DNA of 64,000 nucleotides. Origin: Toxorhynchites rutilus septentrionalis. Its lineage: Eukaryota > Arthropoda > Insecta > Diptera > Culicidae. The stretch lies in NCBI RefSeq assembly GCF_029784135.1, contig NC_073744.1, forward strand, positions 64,802,593 through 64,866,592, written 5' to 3'. A program made the position numbers and the translations under genes. This document shows, in pieces, positions 48,181-60,192 of the stretch (position 1 is the first letter of the stretch; every line of letters begins with the position of its first letter). Below the pieces are notes generated by a model. It searched no databases, was not told the origin of the DNA, and saw nothing but the letters and a program-made list of their open reading frames with translations.

Positions 48181-48900
48181 ATATATATTTTGGGAAAAAA
48201 AAGCAAATTCATATAACTCACAAATGTGAGTTCGAATATATCTCGAACTCGATGTAATTCAATATTAGAAAATTCAGTAGAGTATAAAAAAACTGAGTAT
48301 TTTCTATCCTAGAACAAGCTTGAATATTGCTCACGTCGTTTCATCGATGTGAAGCTGAGCGAAATTTTTTGTATCTTGTTGCACCCATCTTGATTGTCTT
48401 GTTCCAACTTTCTGATGTGGGCAGATGCTACTGTCAAAGCAACGCGAATTCGTATTTTTTCGCAGCAAAAGCTTGGGAAGTTCTATCTTTTTTCACGCTT
48501 TCACAAGTAAAAGTAAAGAACATGACGCTCAACTTGTTTTTGCAGACGTTTAGGCGCCATGAGTTAAACGTCGAACTAAAACTTGTTCCATTCGTTGATT
48601 GTAGAGTCCATAAATAATCAAACAATATTCACCAAACTCAAATTTTTAATTTGCATTGCAAATGAACGTCTAAAACTATTATACAAAAAAAAGCAATCCA
48701 CCCTATGAGCAACCCCTGCCGCTCTAACGCTTGTGTTTTGCAAAATTTAGCGGCCGGCAAGGTTCACACCATACCCGCCACCGACCCAAACCGCGCTGAC
48801 CCACGCACCGTTTCTAATGCCAACACTGCAGACCGAGCAGACGAATATCGGTGTCTGCACTCTAGCTGAGTTCACTCTGGCAAACGAGAGACTGCGGCAA
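48181..48900. other. Intergenic DNA left of a possible host promoter
   Basis: No gene is supportable. From about 48700 the sequence becomes more GC-rich (GCGGCCGGCAAGG, CCGCGCTGACC), which is unusual for the window. Confidence 0.3.
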
Positions 48901-48926
48901 CATACTCACAGTTTTCGCACGATTCA

Positions 48927-48961
48927 TCAGTATCAATCTACCGCTCGATGATAGCTGACGG
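48927..48961 (+). promoter_or_regulatory. Candidate Inr/DPE core promoter
   Basis: TCAGT at 48927-48931 fits the arthropod initiator, taking A at 48929 as +1. TGACGG at +28 to +33 fits a downstream promoter element in five of six positions. The GC-rich setting and a strong splice donor 335 bp downstream fit a TATA-less promoter. No coding exon was identified. Confidence 0.3.
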
Positions 48962-49263
48962 GAGTTCCGGGGGAAGTAGCGTGCGCCTGGGCGGAGGCGT
49001 TGCGCGTTGTCGCGTTCGATATAGCCGATATAACTCATGCCAGTGATCGGAATGGTTGTTCAGTTTCACTTTAACCACCGCATGGACAGGTTGTGTCCAC
49101 CGAAGCGGTTCACAGTTTTCAGGATATTTTTTGAAGTTTACCTCGCGTTTCCAAAAATAAGGATCTAGAAGCACTTAGGTTATTTCAAAGCCTAAACACA
49201 CAGAACCAGAACCACGGAGAGGCCCGCACAGAAGCGGCGCCACATTAGATCACTACTCTTGAG
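48929..49263 (+). ncRNA. Candidate non-coding first exon of a host transcript
   Basis: This runs from the possible initiator to the donor GAG|GTGAGC (GT at 49264-49265). It is more GC-rich than its surroundings and holds no long frame. It may be the 5' UTR exon of a gene whose coding part is outside the window. Confidence 0.25.
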
Positions 49264-49299
49264 GTGAGCGGATCGGCGACCTTCGCCGGCGTGATGTGA

Positions 49300-50425
49300 A
49301 TATCTTATGTATAATTAGTGGGGTTTTTGTGTACCTTCCGCTGGGTGCATTGGGGGGTTTTTCTGATCGACAATGGTTAAAACGAATGGCTAGTGGTGTC
49401 GAGACATGGTGCGTTTACAAATTTGGCAGCTTTGTGGGTTAAGTTCATGACGTTGCCGTTGATGGCCTTCTACGGAACAAAATCTAAGTGTTTGTGTGAG
49501 CGTGTTCAATGAACTGAGGAATTGGAGAGTGAGGGAAAACATACAGCCCGCAAAACAAAAAAAGTGCAAGGGTATCGCGCATACCTTATTAGCGAAAACC
49601 AGGAACATAAACAATCTCGTAGAGGCTGTGCAACTGAAGCTAGTGACAGACTGCAAAAAAGTGGTTCACGAGACGGGTTGTCACGGGTGGTGGTTTCACA
49701 TGACAGAGCGTTAGCTGGTTGAGGAGCATATTGATAATTTGCCGATTTCCAGCCTTGCGCCACTTGTGTGATTCATACCGGGATTTCATGACCGATGAAT
49801 TCTTCGTTTCATTCGTTTTTGCCGCGAAGTTTTTGCAATTATAATTGTTTGGACAAGTGCTTGAAAGATTGCGATGACGTTATCGCAAGTTTGGAAGTAC
49901 AACCATATCATTGTTTTACTAGACGAGATGCTTCGTAAGTTTGTTATCAAAAGATAATCGAACGCGCAAAACATTGAGGACATTTACAAGTTTTATGGGA
50001 AAACTCGCGAGGCAAACTGCACCGTTAGGTTACATGGTTTTCCCTGGAAGAAACCAGTACAGTTCAAGGGAAACCCACAATCTGATGCTGTTGCTGTGAA
50101 ACGCGTTGTTTGTTACGATCGCCGGAATTTTTGCGTCACAAGTGTTTTTCACAATATGTTCTCTACAGCTGTTTCGCAACACTTGACGTACCAGGAAGAG
50201 AAGTAATGTATCAAAGCAATGGTTACGATGGATTACATCTAGATTGCGCTAACTTAGAAATAATTTGAGGAATCATTGGTTGTGTTTTGGACATAGTGTA
50301 GGCCAGGTGGATTGATTCGATATTCGAATATGACATTCACACAGTGCTTTGTAAACCAGTGATTACCTCTACTTTAGTTCAGTGACACAATAGACCACAT
50401 ATTTTTTTGTGATTCACATCTGAAC
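49300..50425. other. Intergenic or intronic DNA
   Basis: The overlapping open frames on both strands at 49390-49763 show no domain. If the exon at 48929-49263 is real, this would be its intron. Confidence 0.3.
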
Positions 50426-50429
50426 TACA

Positions 50430-50616
50430 GTAGAGCCCCAATGATCCTCAAATATGTGGCTAGCTCATCGCGAATAACGAAAATCGCGGATAACGCAATA
50501 AAAGACTGAAAATTAGTTCCAAACACGAAAAAAAGATATAGATTTACTATTGAACCCGCAGACGCGAATAATCCACACCACGGATCATCCGCTCGTGGAT
50601 AATCGGGGTTCCACTG
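50430..50616. mobile_element. pogo/Tigger-type MITE, 187 bp
   Basis: The left end CAGTAGAGCCCCAATGATCC and the right end GGATAATCGGGGTTCCACTG are inverted, with TA on both sides (50428-50429, 50617-50618). CAGT-GAACC and GATTATCC termini are typical of pogo-like elements. Confidence 0.75.
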
Positions 50617-50787
50617 TATACTGTGTGATTCAAGGATTCATCATTGAAAAAAAGAAAATTTCGGTGTCAGGTTTAACGGGGTAGTACACTATGAACGCCA
50701 TAAAAAGTATGTGATTTTCGCGATTTTTTTCAACGAGTAAATAAATTACTATGATTAATCTAATATCACAGTTTTATTAGGTATATA

Positions 50788-52091
50788 CAGGGTTTTCCAT
50801 TTCGGGCTTCCGAAAGTATACAGCCCTGCTCTGACAACCGTTTAACATAGCTGTCAACCAAAGCGTCATATCGTTAGTTGAATGTCTGCCATTTTACAAT
50901 ATGGATCGTTTTAGCATAGCACAACGTGTTAATTTTGTTAAATTATACTATAAAAATGATGAAAAACCGGCAAATGTTTTTCGAGCATTACGGACGGATT
51001 TTGTTCGTCATGGACGGCCTACAGAGCACACCATCGCTAATGTAGTGCGTAAATTCGGATAAACTGGATCCGTAGCGGATATTGTGAAACCTGTGCATCA
51101 TCGTAATGTGCGTTCGGCCGAAAATATTGCTGCTGTTGCTGCCAGTGTGGAGGATGACCCGAATGTTTCGATTCCACGGCGTGCTCAGCAATTGGGCTTG
51201 TCAAACACATCATTGTGGCAAATTTTGTATTTGGACTTGCACCTACATCCATATAAAGTCCAACTGGTACAAAAATTAGAGCGTGGTGACCATGGAATGC
51301 GTCGGGCATACGTCGATTGGGTGAACGAACAACAGCAGCAAAATGCTGAATTTTCGCATCAAATTTTCTTCAGCGATGAGGCACATTTCGAGCTCGGTGG
51401 CTAAGTGAACGCCCAAAATTTCCGTATATGGGGCTCAGAAAATCCACACGTGATTGTTGAGAGGCCATTGCATCCGCCAAAAGTCACTGTTTGGTGCGCA
51501 TTATGGTCTGGTGGAGTCATCGGGCCGTATTTCTTTGAAAATGAGGACGGCGAGACGGTAACTGTGAATGGTGAGCGCTATGGCCGCATGTTAACCGATT
51601 TTTTTTTGCCACAAATTGAAGATATGGATACGGATGACATGTGGTTTCAGCAGGACGGCGCCACGTGTCACAACTTGACCGAACATGGCCATATTGCGAA
51701 CGATATTTGAGGGACGCATAATTTCGCGCTTTGGTGATGCCAATTGGCCTTCCAGATCATGCGATTTGAACCCGCTAGAATTTTTTTTTTGTGGGGTTAT
51801 GCGAAAGACCATGTCTATGCCAACTCTCCACAAACTCTTGATCATTTGAAAGACAACATTCGTGAAGTTATGACCGAGATACCGCCTCATATGTGCCGAA
51901 AAGTCATCGAAAATTACCTGTTCCGGATCAAGGTGTGCGAGGAAGCCCTAGGTGGACATTTGAATGATGTTGTATTTCACACATAATGGCATAAACCAAA
52001 CTTTAATTTGAAATAAAAGTTTCATCGAAATTCGAATTCTAAGTGTGTTTTATTTCAATTTACTTTCGGAATTTAAAGTTGGAAAACCCTG
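50788..52091 (+). mobile_element. Tc1/mariner element, 1304 bp, dead
   Basis: The TIRs CAGGGTTTTCCATTTCGGGC and its inverted partner ending GGAAAACCCTG share about 34 imperfect positions (CCGAAAGTA is common). TA flanks both ends (50786-50787, 52092-52093). The body is the transposase pseudogene below. Confidence 0.85.
50901..51986 (+). pseudogene. Tc1/mariner transposase pseudogene
   Basis: The frame opens at ATG 50901 with an HTH region (RVNFVKLYYKNDEKPANVFR). Catalytic motifs follow: FFSDEAHFEL, then MWFQQDGATCH, then WPSRSCDLNPLE and FFLWGYAKDHVY. Stops occur at 51060-51062 (TAA), 51402-51404 (TAA) and 51708-51710 (TGA). Near 51705 the frame shifts by one and is restored at the T-run near 51781. 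The third catalytic position reads Glu where I expect Asp in relatives with the DLTPLDFFLWG motif. The spacing from the second Asp is about 41 residues. Confidence 0.85.
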
Positions 52092-52183
52092 TATTACTTA
52101 AAAAACAAAAAATATATTGGTGTCAATTGTACTGTCCCCTGATTAGCCGCAACCGGTTCATTGAACCTTTGCAGCCAAAACCT

Positions 52184-52480
52184 TGTAAACTGGTGGGAGT
52201 TCTACAAGTTTTTCTAGTGGACCGATATCAACCAATGATTTTTTTTACATAATATAAAATACGAAATGTTGATTTTTGACGAAATGGTGTCATTTTTTGT
52301 AAAAAATATGCGTTTTTGGCTCAAAAATTGAGACAAAAACATTCACCAAAATTTAATTTTTCAAAATATCAAAAAAATCGTACGTACGATAATAGGAAGT
52401 TTACTGTAGAATCTGGGAAAAATTATTTCATCAAAATCGGATGCACCGTTCCGGCAATAGAACTCCCACCAGTTTGTAAA
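52184..52480. mobile_element. TIR MITE candidate with GTGGGAGTTCTA ends
   Basis: GTAAACTGGTGGGAGTTCTA at about 52186 and TAGAACTCCCACCAGTTTGT ending near 52476 are inverted copies. The interior is AT-rich with no frame. Target duplication is unclear. Confidence 0.5.
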
Positions 52481-52608
52481 ACTTAGTTTCGAGAAAAACG
52501 CACTTGAAATTTTGGGTGCACGCTCCTTACGCAATGACTTAGTTCCACTAATTGGCTTGTAACTTAGGAACGTAGCATCGGACAAACCTGGGACAAAAAG
52601 TCACAGGA

Positions 52609-53946
52609 GGGTTGTGCCCGAGACACGACCGCATAGTTGACGTAGGATTCCGTTGGGCTATCTGTTGATGTTGGATATGTTCTAAGAATTACATCGTTAA
52701 ACTCTTTGATAATGATTTGGTGGCCCTAAAAAGGGCAATTTTGTACCCAACATTGTTTGTTCACTCGACCAGTGTTTACCGAGTGATGATGACAGAAGTA
52801 TGGTAAACAGTCGTTGGGTGGTGCGTATCAAATAGAAGATGCCGAAGTGTAATGAGATATGATAGAAACGGTCCTCTGTGATCCTAGACGAGATACCTGA
52901 TGTGTTATGTATGGATAAAATGAAGAAAAAAACTTACCAATGTAATATAAGATAATAACCAATACCGAACACAATTATCAACTTTTCTCATCAGTAAAAA
53001 AATGTTACTTTAATATAGAGAAAACATATTTGAAATGGAAAAGGCAACTTTGTTTTATAATTTTTAATTTCTGAGTGTTTATTCAACCCAATGCGAATTT
53101 TAATTGGAAATACAACACCTAATACTATATGTAGAACATATGGGAAATCACTTTTTCGAATATTTCTTCACTTTTTCAATTTTTTCTCGCCGCATGAACT
53201 TTCCTTGGGTGAAAATTAACACAACAAAACAGACAGCCTCAGAATGACCCATTCTCGAGCGGGAACACACTTTGGTTTTTATTTATGAACATTGAAATAA
53301 ATCGTTTCATATATCAAGTAATTTTTAACACAACTGCTACCATATACAAATTTACAATTACACTTGTGCTAAATTCTTCACAATACACGATCGGTCATTG
53401 ATATGAAATTTCACGAAACAGCCAATATTAAAGTTCCAAATTTAAATTTTATTTGCTAGAATTAATCGTATTAATCACCCTGCTTGCAATATAAAAATGC
53501 CCCCGACTTGCATATATTTGCAATAACTATTTCTCTCTGGCACCTTAGACATCTACTCTTTGTTAGGGAACACATTTCGGTAGGAACAAAAGCTTCCCCT
53601 ACTTTCATGTATTTGCAATGCCGATTTCCCCCAGGCAGCTTGGTTTTGATGTCTCTGTTAGGGAACCGCCGCATGTGTTGTCAATTTTGACCAATCAAAA
53701 GTGGGTATTTCCAATAGGGGATAGGGGTTGAGATTTTTCATTTGTTCGATAATTAGTTTCATAACATATATTATTTTCTTCAATATAAAAAATTGTTATG
53801 GAGTGCCGAAATCGATTGACGCAAAAATTTCATCAAATCATCATGGAATGACTGAGCAATAAGCGTTTGAAATTGGACAATTTTCACGATGTGCTCGATT
53901 TTCAATTTGTACCCCAATATGTTCCCGAAAGACGTAATCCTACGTC
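52609..53946. mobile_element. GACGTAG-palindrome-bounded repeat, copy C
   Basis: The left end GGTTGTGCCCGAGACACGAC, then CGCAT and GACGTAGGATTCCG, corresponds to copies A and B. The right end is GACGTAATCCTACGTC (53931-53946). It contains two ~100-bp monomers (53495-53670) of the type in copy A. No protein was recognised. Confidence 0.5.
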
Positions 53947-54300
53947 AAAAAAACTACAGTAAAGTAGACATACCAGAGAACGTTTTAAGCCAGAAATATT
54001 TTTTTTATTTTTTCAAGTTTTCATAGCGTACTAGCCCCTTAATAATACCGGAGAGCTTTAAAAAAAACGGGTTTTCTGTAGTCAAAATAAAAAAAAACCC
54101 AGTAAAGACCGGTTGCATATAACGGATTTCATGCCAACTCGTCTTGAGACATGGTAGCACCACTTCAGATAGCAGTGAAACGTTGTGGGTGTAAAACATT
54201 GCTCAATTAAGCAACTTTGCATACTTGAAATCTTTGAAAATATACTTATACTATTTTTTGAAAACGGTCAACATTATTTTTTATTTTTTACAAAAATTTA

Positions 54301-54506
54301 GTTCTGAATTATATTTCGGACAGTTTCATATTTCGGACACTCTGTAATAATAACCAGAAATGCTTAATACCGTGATGATATAACTATGAAATCAATATCA
54401 CAATTGATTTTTTCGAGTAACCCTTTAGTTATACCATCATTAAGCATTCCAAGTTATTATTACAAAATGTCCGAAATATGAAGCTGTCCGAAATGTAATT
54501 CGGAAC
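54301..54506. mobile_element. 206-bp foldback MITE
   Basis: The left arm starts GTTCTGAATTATATTTCGGA and the right arm ends TCCGAAATGTAATTCGGAAC. The arms pair over roughly 85-90 bp, including TTCATATTTCGGACA, TGTAATAATAAC and AATGCTTAAT, leaving a short loop. Confidence 0.75.
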
Positions 54507-55027
54507 GGTAATCAACGAAACTCTGGTCAAAAGAAAAAATGTAGGTGTTTTTAGATCTTCATTGAAAATATCAAAAAAAAATTAACGAAAAATTACACTG
54601 GAATGTTTTTTTTAATTCCGAAAAATTATGTGAATAGCCCTTATAATTTCCAACCCAAACATCGGAAGATTGGCACTTTTACAGGAAAATAGTTTTTTCA
54701 ACAACTTCTTCATGTTTTTTTAAAAATTACTATTAATGTTTAACTCTTAACATTTTTATGTATAAACTAGCTGACCCGGCAAACGTTGTTCTGCCATATA
54801 AATTATGTCGAGTAAATTCCTTGTCTAATGTCTATTGTAAGTGTATTTAAAAGCTTTAGCGATCTTTAAAAAGTATCGGATGTGATCGACAAAATAGAAC
54901 GAATGAACGATTTGAACGAAAGTATATTTCTTTTTACCGATTTGCGGAATTCTAAAATAATATGCGCATTGAATGTTTTGCGCTGCTGAGGCGAATATGA
55001 CACCACCCAACGAACACGATAAAAGTT

Positions 55028-55651
55028 TTAGATTACTGCATGGACCATGATCCATGTTTGTGGTAACAATGTCGCTAAACCGATTGTTGAATCCTCAACT
55101 CGCCGCTGCTTTTGATCGACGGTTAGAAAACGCGGCATCCATCGCGCGGATAGCTTTTTCATGTCAATAATGTCGTGCAAAATGTGTCTCACTCGTTCTT
55201 TTGAAATGCCTACGGCCTCATCTAACTCGTGTAACTTTATTTTACGATTGTTCAAAACGAGTTGATGCACTTGTTCTACGATTTCTGGATTCGTATCCTC
55301 TTTGACCTTCTAGAGAATCACTAAACCACCGATAAACTGTTGTTCTCGAAGGAGCAGAAGTGGGATAACATTTCGTCAACCGCTGCGTTGGTAGTTCAAA
55401 AGTTTTTCTCATCAAAAAATAATGTTCGATCAAAAGACGATATTCTTCTTTTCCATTTTCCATGCGAATGCTCAGGTAGTGACACTTAAATAACTGTAGT
55501 TCGTGAACAAATAAACGAAATGTCATAAAACTCTACACATAATCTAGTGATAGATGAACCTCTCGAAATGAATCTTGTTCATTTTTAGTGGCGCCATCTG
55601 TTGAAAAATCTCGGGACCTTCAACCCAAGTAGTACTTTTCGGGCAGCCCAA
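55028..55651 (-). pseudogene. Mariner fragment: 5' end and N-terminal transposase
   Basis: On the minus strand the element starts TTGGGCTGCCCGAAAAGTAC at 55651, next to TA. The transposase begins at 55463 (MENGKEEYRLLIEHYFL), runs through YPTSAPSRTTVYRWFSD, then changes frame near 55300 to NPEIVEQVHQLVLNN, ELDEAVGISKERVRHILHDI and ARWMPRFLTVDQKQRRVED. It stops being recognisable near 55040, before the first catalytic Asp. The 3' two thirds are lost. Confidence 0.8.
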
Positions 55652-55869
55652 TAAACGAAAGCAAAAAAATGATAATAAAATGAGTTTTTATCATATATCT
55701 TGTGAACTGTTCGTTCAAACGTCTTGCTGTCAAAGCAAGAGTTGCAGAGCAAAACATTCAAAAACATTTCCTGGAATTTCTTCGCCCTGCAAATGTGTTC
55801 CAAATTTCACACAATCGAAACGAAGTATGAACAGCAAAATAACAGTTTTTAAATTATTCAAAATTTAGT

Positions 55870-58800
55870 ATTATTTTTTTTATTTTTGACAAAAAGAAAT
55901 TTTTCCCTACACTTTAAGGGAACTAGTAATTTTTTATCACACCTTTTTAGTTTCCTATATCTTGTTCGTAGACAGTTTGTTTACAAAACCAATAGTTCAA
56001 AAGTTTTTCTAGATAACAAAATCAAAAAGCATGCTAAATAGCATGCATCTTTTTGAAAAATGCCCTATTGAAGTTCCGGGTATTTCCAGGTCATTATGGC
56101 TGGAAGTACTCAGAGGCATAAATCAGCCCTATTTATTCTCTTCGAATTTCGTGGAGTTTTGGATTGGTAGACGTAGCTTTGAAGGTCTAAATGGTCGTGT
56201 CAACTGTTAATATTTGGTCTCGACTCGTCTCGTTTCGAAACTGGTTCCTGAGGCTTTTCTTTGAGATTTTGCTGGGCCCACTGTGCATTCCACAATACAC
56301 TGGTAAACTCAGTTTTGTCTGTTTTTCCAGTACAGCTCATTCACTTCGCTGCCATCCTTGATATCTGGGGCCGTTCACAATCTGCAACCTGTGACCGGTA
56401 TGATCCCTCGCAATGATGGTGTGATGTAATCACTTCCAGAGGCTATATGATGTTTAAAATGTTCCAAATGTTCCGAGCGAATGTTTTTGCACCATTCACG
56501 AGATCGACATCGGCAATCACACGATAATCACCATTATCGCTTATCATATCATTACTGGGCTCGAGCTGGAGACGGTCATGCTGACAGATGCCAATAATGA
56601 GAGCCCCGCCTGGTCGTGACGACAATTGCTGCGCATGACCACCTGAATTACTGATTACTCTTACTCGCTTATGATACCTTTCAAGGTATCCCTTTCGGAC
56701 ACAATAGCTAGCTTTCGCCAACTAGCGCTAAATTAAATATTACGTTATTGAACGACCCTTAATAGTAACCAACTGATGATAGGAAAAAAACGCAACACAC
56801 AGAACATGGTTTCACTGCTCAAAAAAGAGTAACCAATGGCTTATCACGATTTCATTCAACTCGGTTAGTCCCGTTTCCGTTGTTCACATTGTATCGCAAA
56901 TTGAAAATCAACACATTACGACGCAAATTGAACCGACCAACAGACAATTTCTCCCGGCCAATATCGACCTAATGAACGTATCGCGACAGGTTTCAGTCAG
57001 TGTTTTTTTCCTTTTTATCCACCCTGCAGACGCGATTGCATTGATTGCAGGAAGACCCGGTCCCCAGAGCCTCAAACACGCCACCGATGGCCTAATCGGC
57101 ACGGTGCACACAGCCGGCTGACATTGAAAAGCACGCCAACATTAGCCAGCTGCGCGCCTTGTTGGTGAACACTTTAACACTTTGAGGAATGGCGAGACCG
57201 CCCAGTTCATCATGATCGCCATTGAACCTAGCGCTTTTCGCGCGAGGGGTCTCAAAACAATATTGTGTTAGAAATAGTTCATAATTTTGGGATCAACGAC
57301 GGTAAAATGACGCGAGACGAACGATAACCAAAAATAATTGAGCGTTCATAAAACGGGAATCGCTTTGAAGTGCCGAAGAAGATGTCACGTTTTGCGGCAA
57401 TCGATGGATCGCTGAGTAAATTTCTCAGAATCAGTGATAATATGTGGGAAGAATAACAATTATGACGTGATGTCACTGGTAGTTCCAAAAAGTCAACATT
57501 ATTATTGGACAAAATGAAAACTTTGTGGTGCCAAATCGATTCGTTTCGACGTAGGACTACGCCTTTCATTTCAGTAAAATTGAGTTCAATAATTTAAGCG
57601 CTGCTAATCGTAATCGGAAGGAGCCAAGTGTGGTGAATAAGCCGCGTACAGTAGTAAATCCCAACTATAGCTCAACCTTTTCCCTGGCCGGTCTTTTTTT
57701 TTATTAATTCGTTTATTTTTATAAGCTCAGTTACTTAAGTTTAAAGGAGCCGAATTCTTAAATATAATTTTAAAACTATATATATATAAACAAATTGCTT
57801 ACATCTATGGTTAGTAAGGTGGGAAACCGATTACTCGCGGTGTACTCGAGTTTAGAAGGGTGACATATTCTTAGCTAGGTAGTGCGGACTGAATCAAAAC
57901 GGCTGTCAAAAAGATCCAATTGAAATGTCAAAAGAGATCCAACGATCAGGAGTGTTACTTTTCTTATGATAATCAACACTATAAAAAAGGTATTGTTATC
58001 AAAGGCAAAAATAATTAAACTTATAAAATGAACGAACTTCATTTTTCCGTCAATTGTTTAATTGGCCATTCTGCATCTCTGAAAGAGAATCTCATATTAC
58101 AAGGTATCAGGACCTGACCGAATATCAACAAACTACGAATAACGCTTGGTTCACTCCAAGATTTTAATGTGGGAGCGAAATTCGACATTGGCGAATTTTG
58201 ATACGTACATACATAGTAAAAGTGAAATGTTTTGGGGGTGTTTTTTTCTAACGTCGGTGAATACAGTTTTGCTAGTGAAGCTGGCCGAATGAAATCCGCG
58301 TAATTATGATCCGCTAGTACTGGTTATGAATATAACGGTAAAGCAATCTGCGCATCGTGTTGATGATGGACGTAATCTTCTGAGTCAACTACCGGCTTAA
58401 TTGTGGAGAAGGCATCACGGTTTCTCACGAGGTTTCTTTTCCGGTTGAAATGTAACGATGTATCTCTATCAAAATTGTACAGTCGCAAGCGCACTGAAGA
58501 GAGAACAGATGCATGCGATGCAATCCCTCGACGCCAGACTCTAAAGTGCAATCCACAGCTCTCCTGCAAAAAGAATCGAACATGCTCCGCCAACGGATTG
58601 GATGATAGTTTTTGCTGTAGAAGGACAGCACACCAGTTCGATTTAAGACAGCAGAGTGTACGCAACAGCAGCAATTTTGCAGCAGAATTTAAGAAGAAAT
58701 TTAAGTGCTTGTATAATTTATAACTCTGTATAGTTTCATGTATATTTCTATAGTATTAAGTAAAATACAATGTACATAGTTATAGTTTAAGCGTGTGTTT

Positions 58801-58990
58801 TGTCTCCGATGAAACGAGTCCCTCAATCTGCCACAGTGATGTGAAGTTCCATGCGAATGGAAAATCCCCGCTGCATCACTGCAATGAAGGCAGTCTGCAT
58901 CGCGCCCACGGGGGGAATTTGGTTTCTCACATTGGGCAATCCGCATAAAGGCTGCTTTGGTATCGCGCAGCGGGATTAAGTAGCATTTTT
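55870..58990. other. Intergenic DNA with no supportable gene
   Basis: Open frames at 56443-56721, 57279-57569 and 58324-58723 lie on opposing strands or match no family. A GACGTAGGACTACGCC palindrome is at 57548-57563. An imperfect palindrome around GCATGCTAAATAGCATGC lies at about 56030-56047. Confidence 0.3.
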
Positions 58991-59004
58991 TACAGTCCAC
59001 TGCA

Positions 59005-59172
59005 TTAAGACGCTATAAAAATAATCCTGAAAATGTGTATGAAAGGTTTGCTACACTCGTCTCTGCAAAAATCGACCCAGCGCATCTGTAAATACGTTTC
59101 CGAAGGAATACGATAAAAGCTAACGCGAACATTTTCACTCGTATTCGGGCAGCCTTTCACTGAGCAACGCAT
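59005..59172 (-). CDS. THAP zinc-finger N-terminal exon or fragment
   Basis: From ATG 59172 the minus strand encodes MRCSVKGC (Cys-x4-Cys), then VSFYRIPSE and MRWVDFCRDE. That is the first half of a THAP DNA-binding domain, including the conserved Pro and Trp. The matching second half (Cys-x2-His) does not follow; the frame runs on to a stop at 59005. Either an intron begins near 59050 (GAGT|GTAGCA is a weak donor) or the gene is broken. THAP domains occur in host regulators and in P-element transposases, and I cannot decide between these. Confidence 0.5.
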   Translation of the reverse strand: MRCSVKGCPNTSENVRVSFYRIPSETYLQMRWVDFCRDECSKPFIHIFRIIFIAS

Positions 59173-59359
59173 TTTTAATGTCCACTTTCCGTGATATAAT
59201 ATATCTCCGAACGAAATAAAAACAAACGAAGTCACAGTCACGTAAATGTTTAGTCCTGCGATTTGAAAACATTCGATGAAAAGTAGAACGAAGAGTTGCC
59301 AGATGATTTTTAAAAAAAGTCTGTAAAAATATGTGACAGTCTGTCAAAAATGTGGAAAT

Positions 59360-60034
59360 CTCGCGTAACTTTTGAAAAGGTCCTATGTAACAAATGTAAA
59401 CAAATCGAGTTAATGGATGCACGCTATTAGTTTTCAATCATTAAATGTATTACAAAAACAATCGTTCACGTATCTATCTTCTTCATCTTTTTGTAGCCAA
59501 TACAAAAAATATCCAATGTACAGATTCGTATTTTAAGCACCCAGCTGTTACTTCGGACGTCACTTTCCTCTGACGGCCGAAACGTCCGAAGTAACAAAGC
59601 AGTCAAAACAACTCGCAGTCGTACTTCGGTCGTTTTGGAATTTGTTTCTTACAGGTGTTGTTATCGATTTCAGTGCAATTCAACGAGTGATAACAATAAT
59701 AATCAGTCTTTAGAACGAAATGCTGATATTTGGATTGTTGTTTATTAGTTAGTTTCAAATTTTTATAGTGCAACGTAATATGTCCAATGTGCAAACGCGG
59801 GCAGTCAAAACGTCCAATGTAACATTTTTCGCTCCGAGGCTTCAACCTTAATCTCAAATCACGGAACAATAGTTACGATTGGTTTTACGAAGTTATTCTT
59901 GACAGCTAGTGGTGAAAACAGTGATAAATATTGATAGCTTTTAAGACAATTCGCGAAATAATGTTCGGGTCTTCAACTACGTTTTTCTCGAGTTGGTGAA
60001 AATGTTACATTGGACCTTTTCAAAAGCTACGCGA
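59360..60034. mobile_element. TIR element with CTCGCGTAACTTTTGAAAAG ends
   Basis: CTCGCGTAACTTTTGAAAAG followed by GTCCTATGTAAC at 59360-59391 is inverted at 60003-60034 with a few changes. The phrase TCCAATGTA recurs at 59512, 59779 and 59811. A perfect 15-bp hairpin (59546-59560 with 59582-59596) carries ACTTCGGACGT. No coding frame was recognised. Confidence 0.6.
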
Positions 60035-60192
60035 GAAATGTATGTCAACGTGTGTGGATCTGTAGAAATCTCTTTTAACGTTAGTTTTTCCAGATTCTTT
60101 GATACTTCGTACATCGCGATCGCGAATCTCGCGTGCAAGTTTGTCTTTTGTATATTATTGTATATTTTGTATATGTACATCTTTTATGTATA

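Noticed and set aside
49390..49763. Overlapping frames of 66-88 codons on both strands
   Set aside because: Opposite-strand overlaps with no domain; chance frames in a less AT-rich patch.
56443..56721. 92-codon minus-strand frame
   Set aside because: No motif, no flanking splice signals that extend it, and no repeat context.
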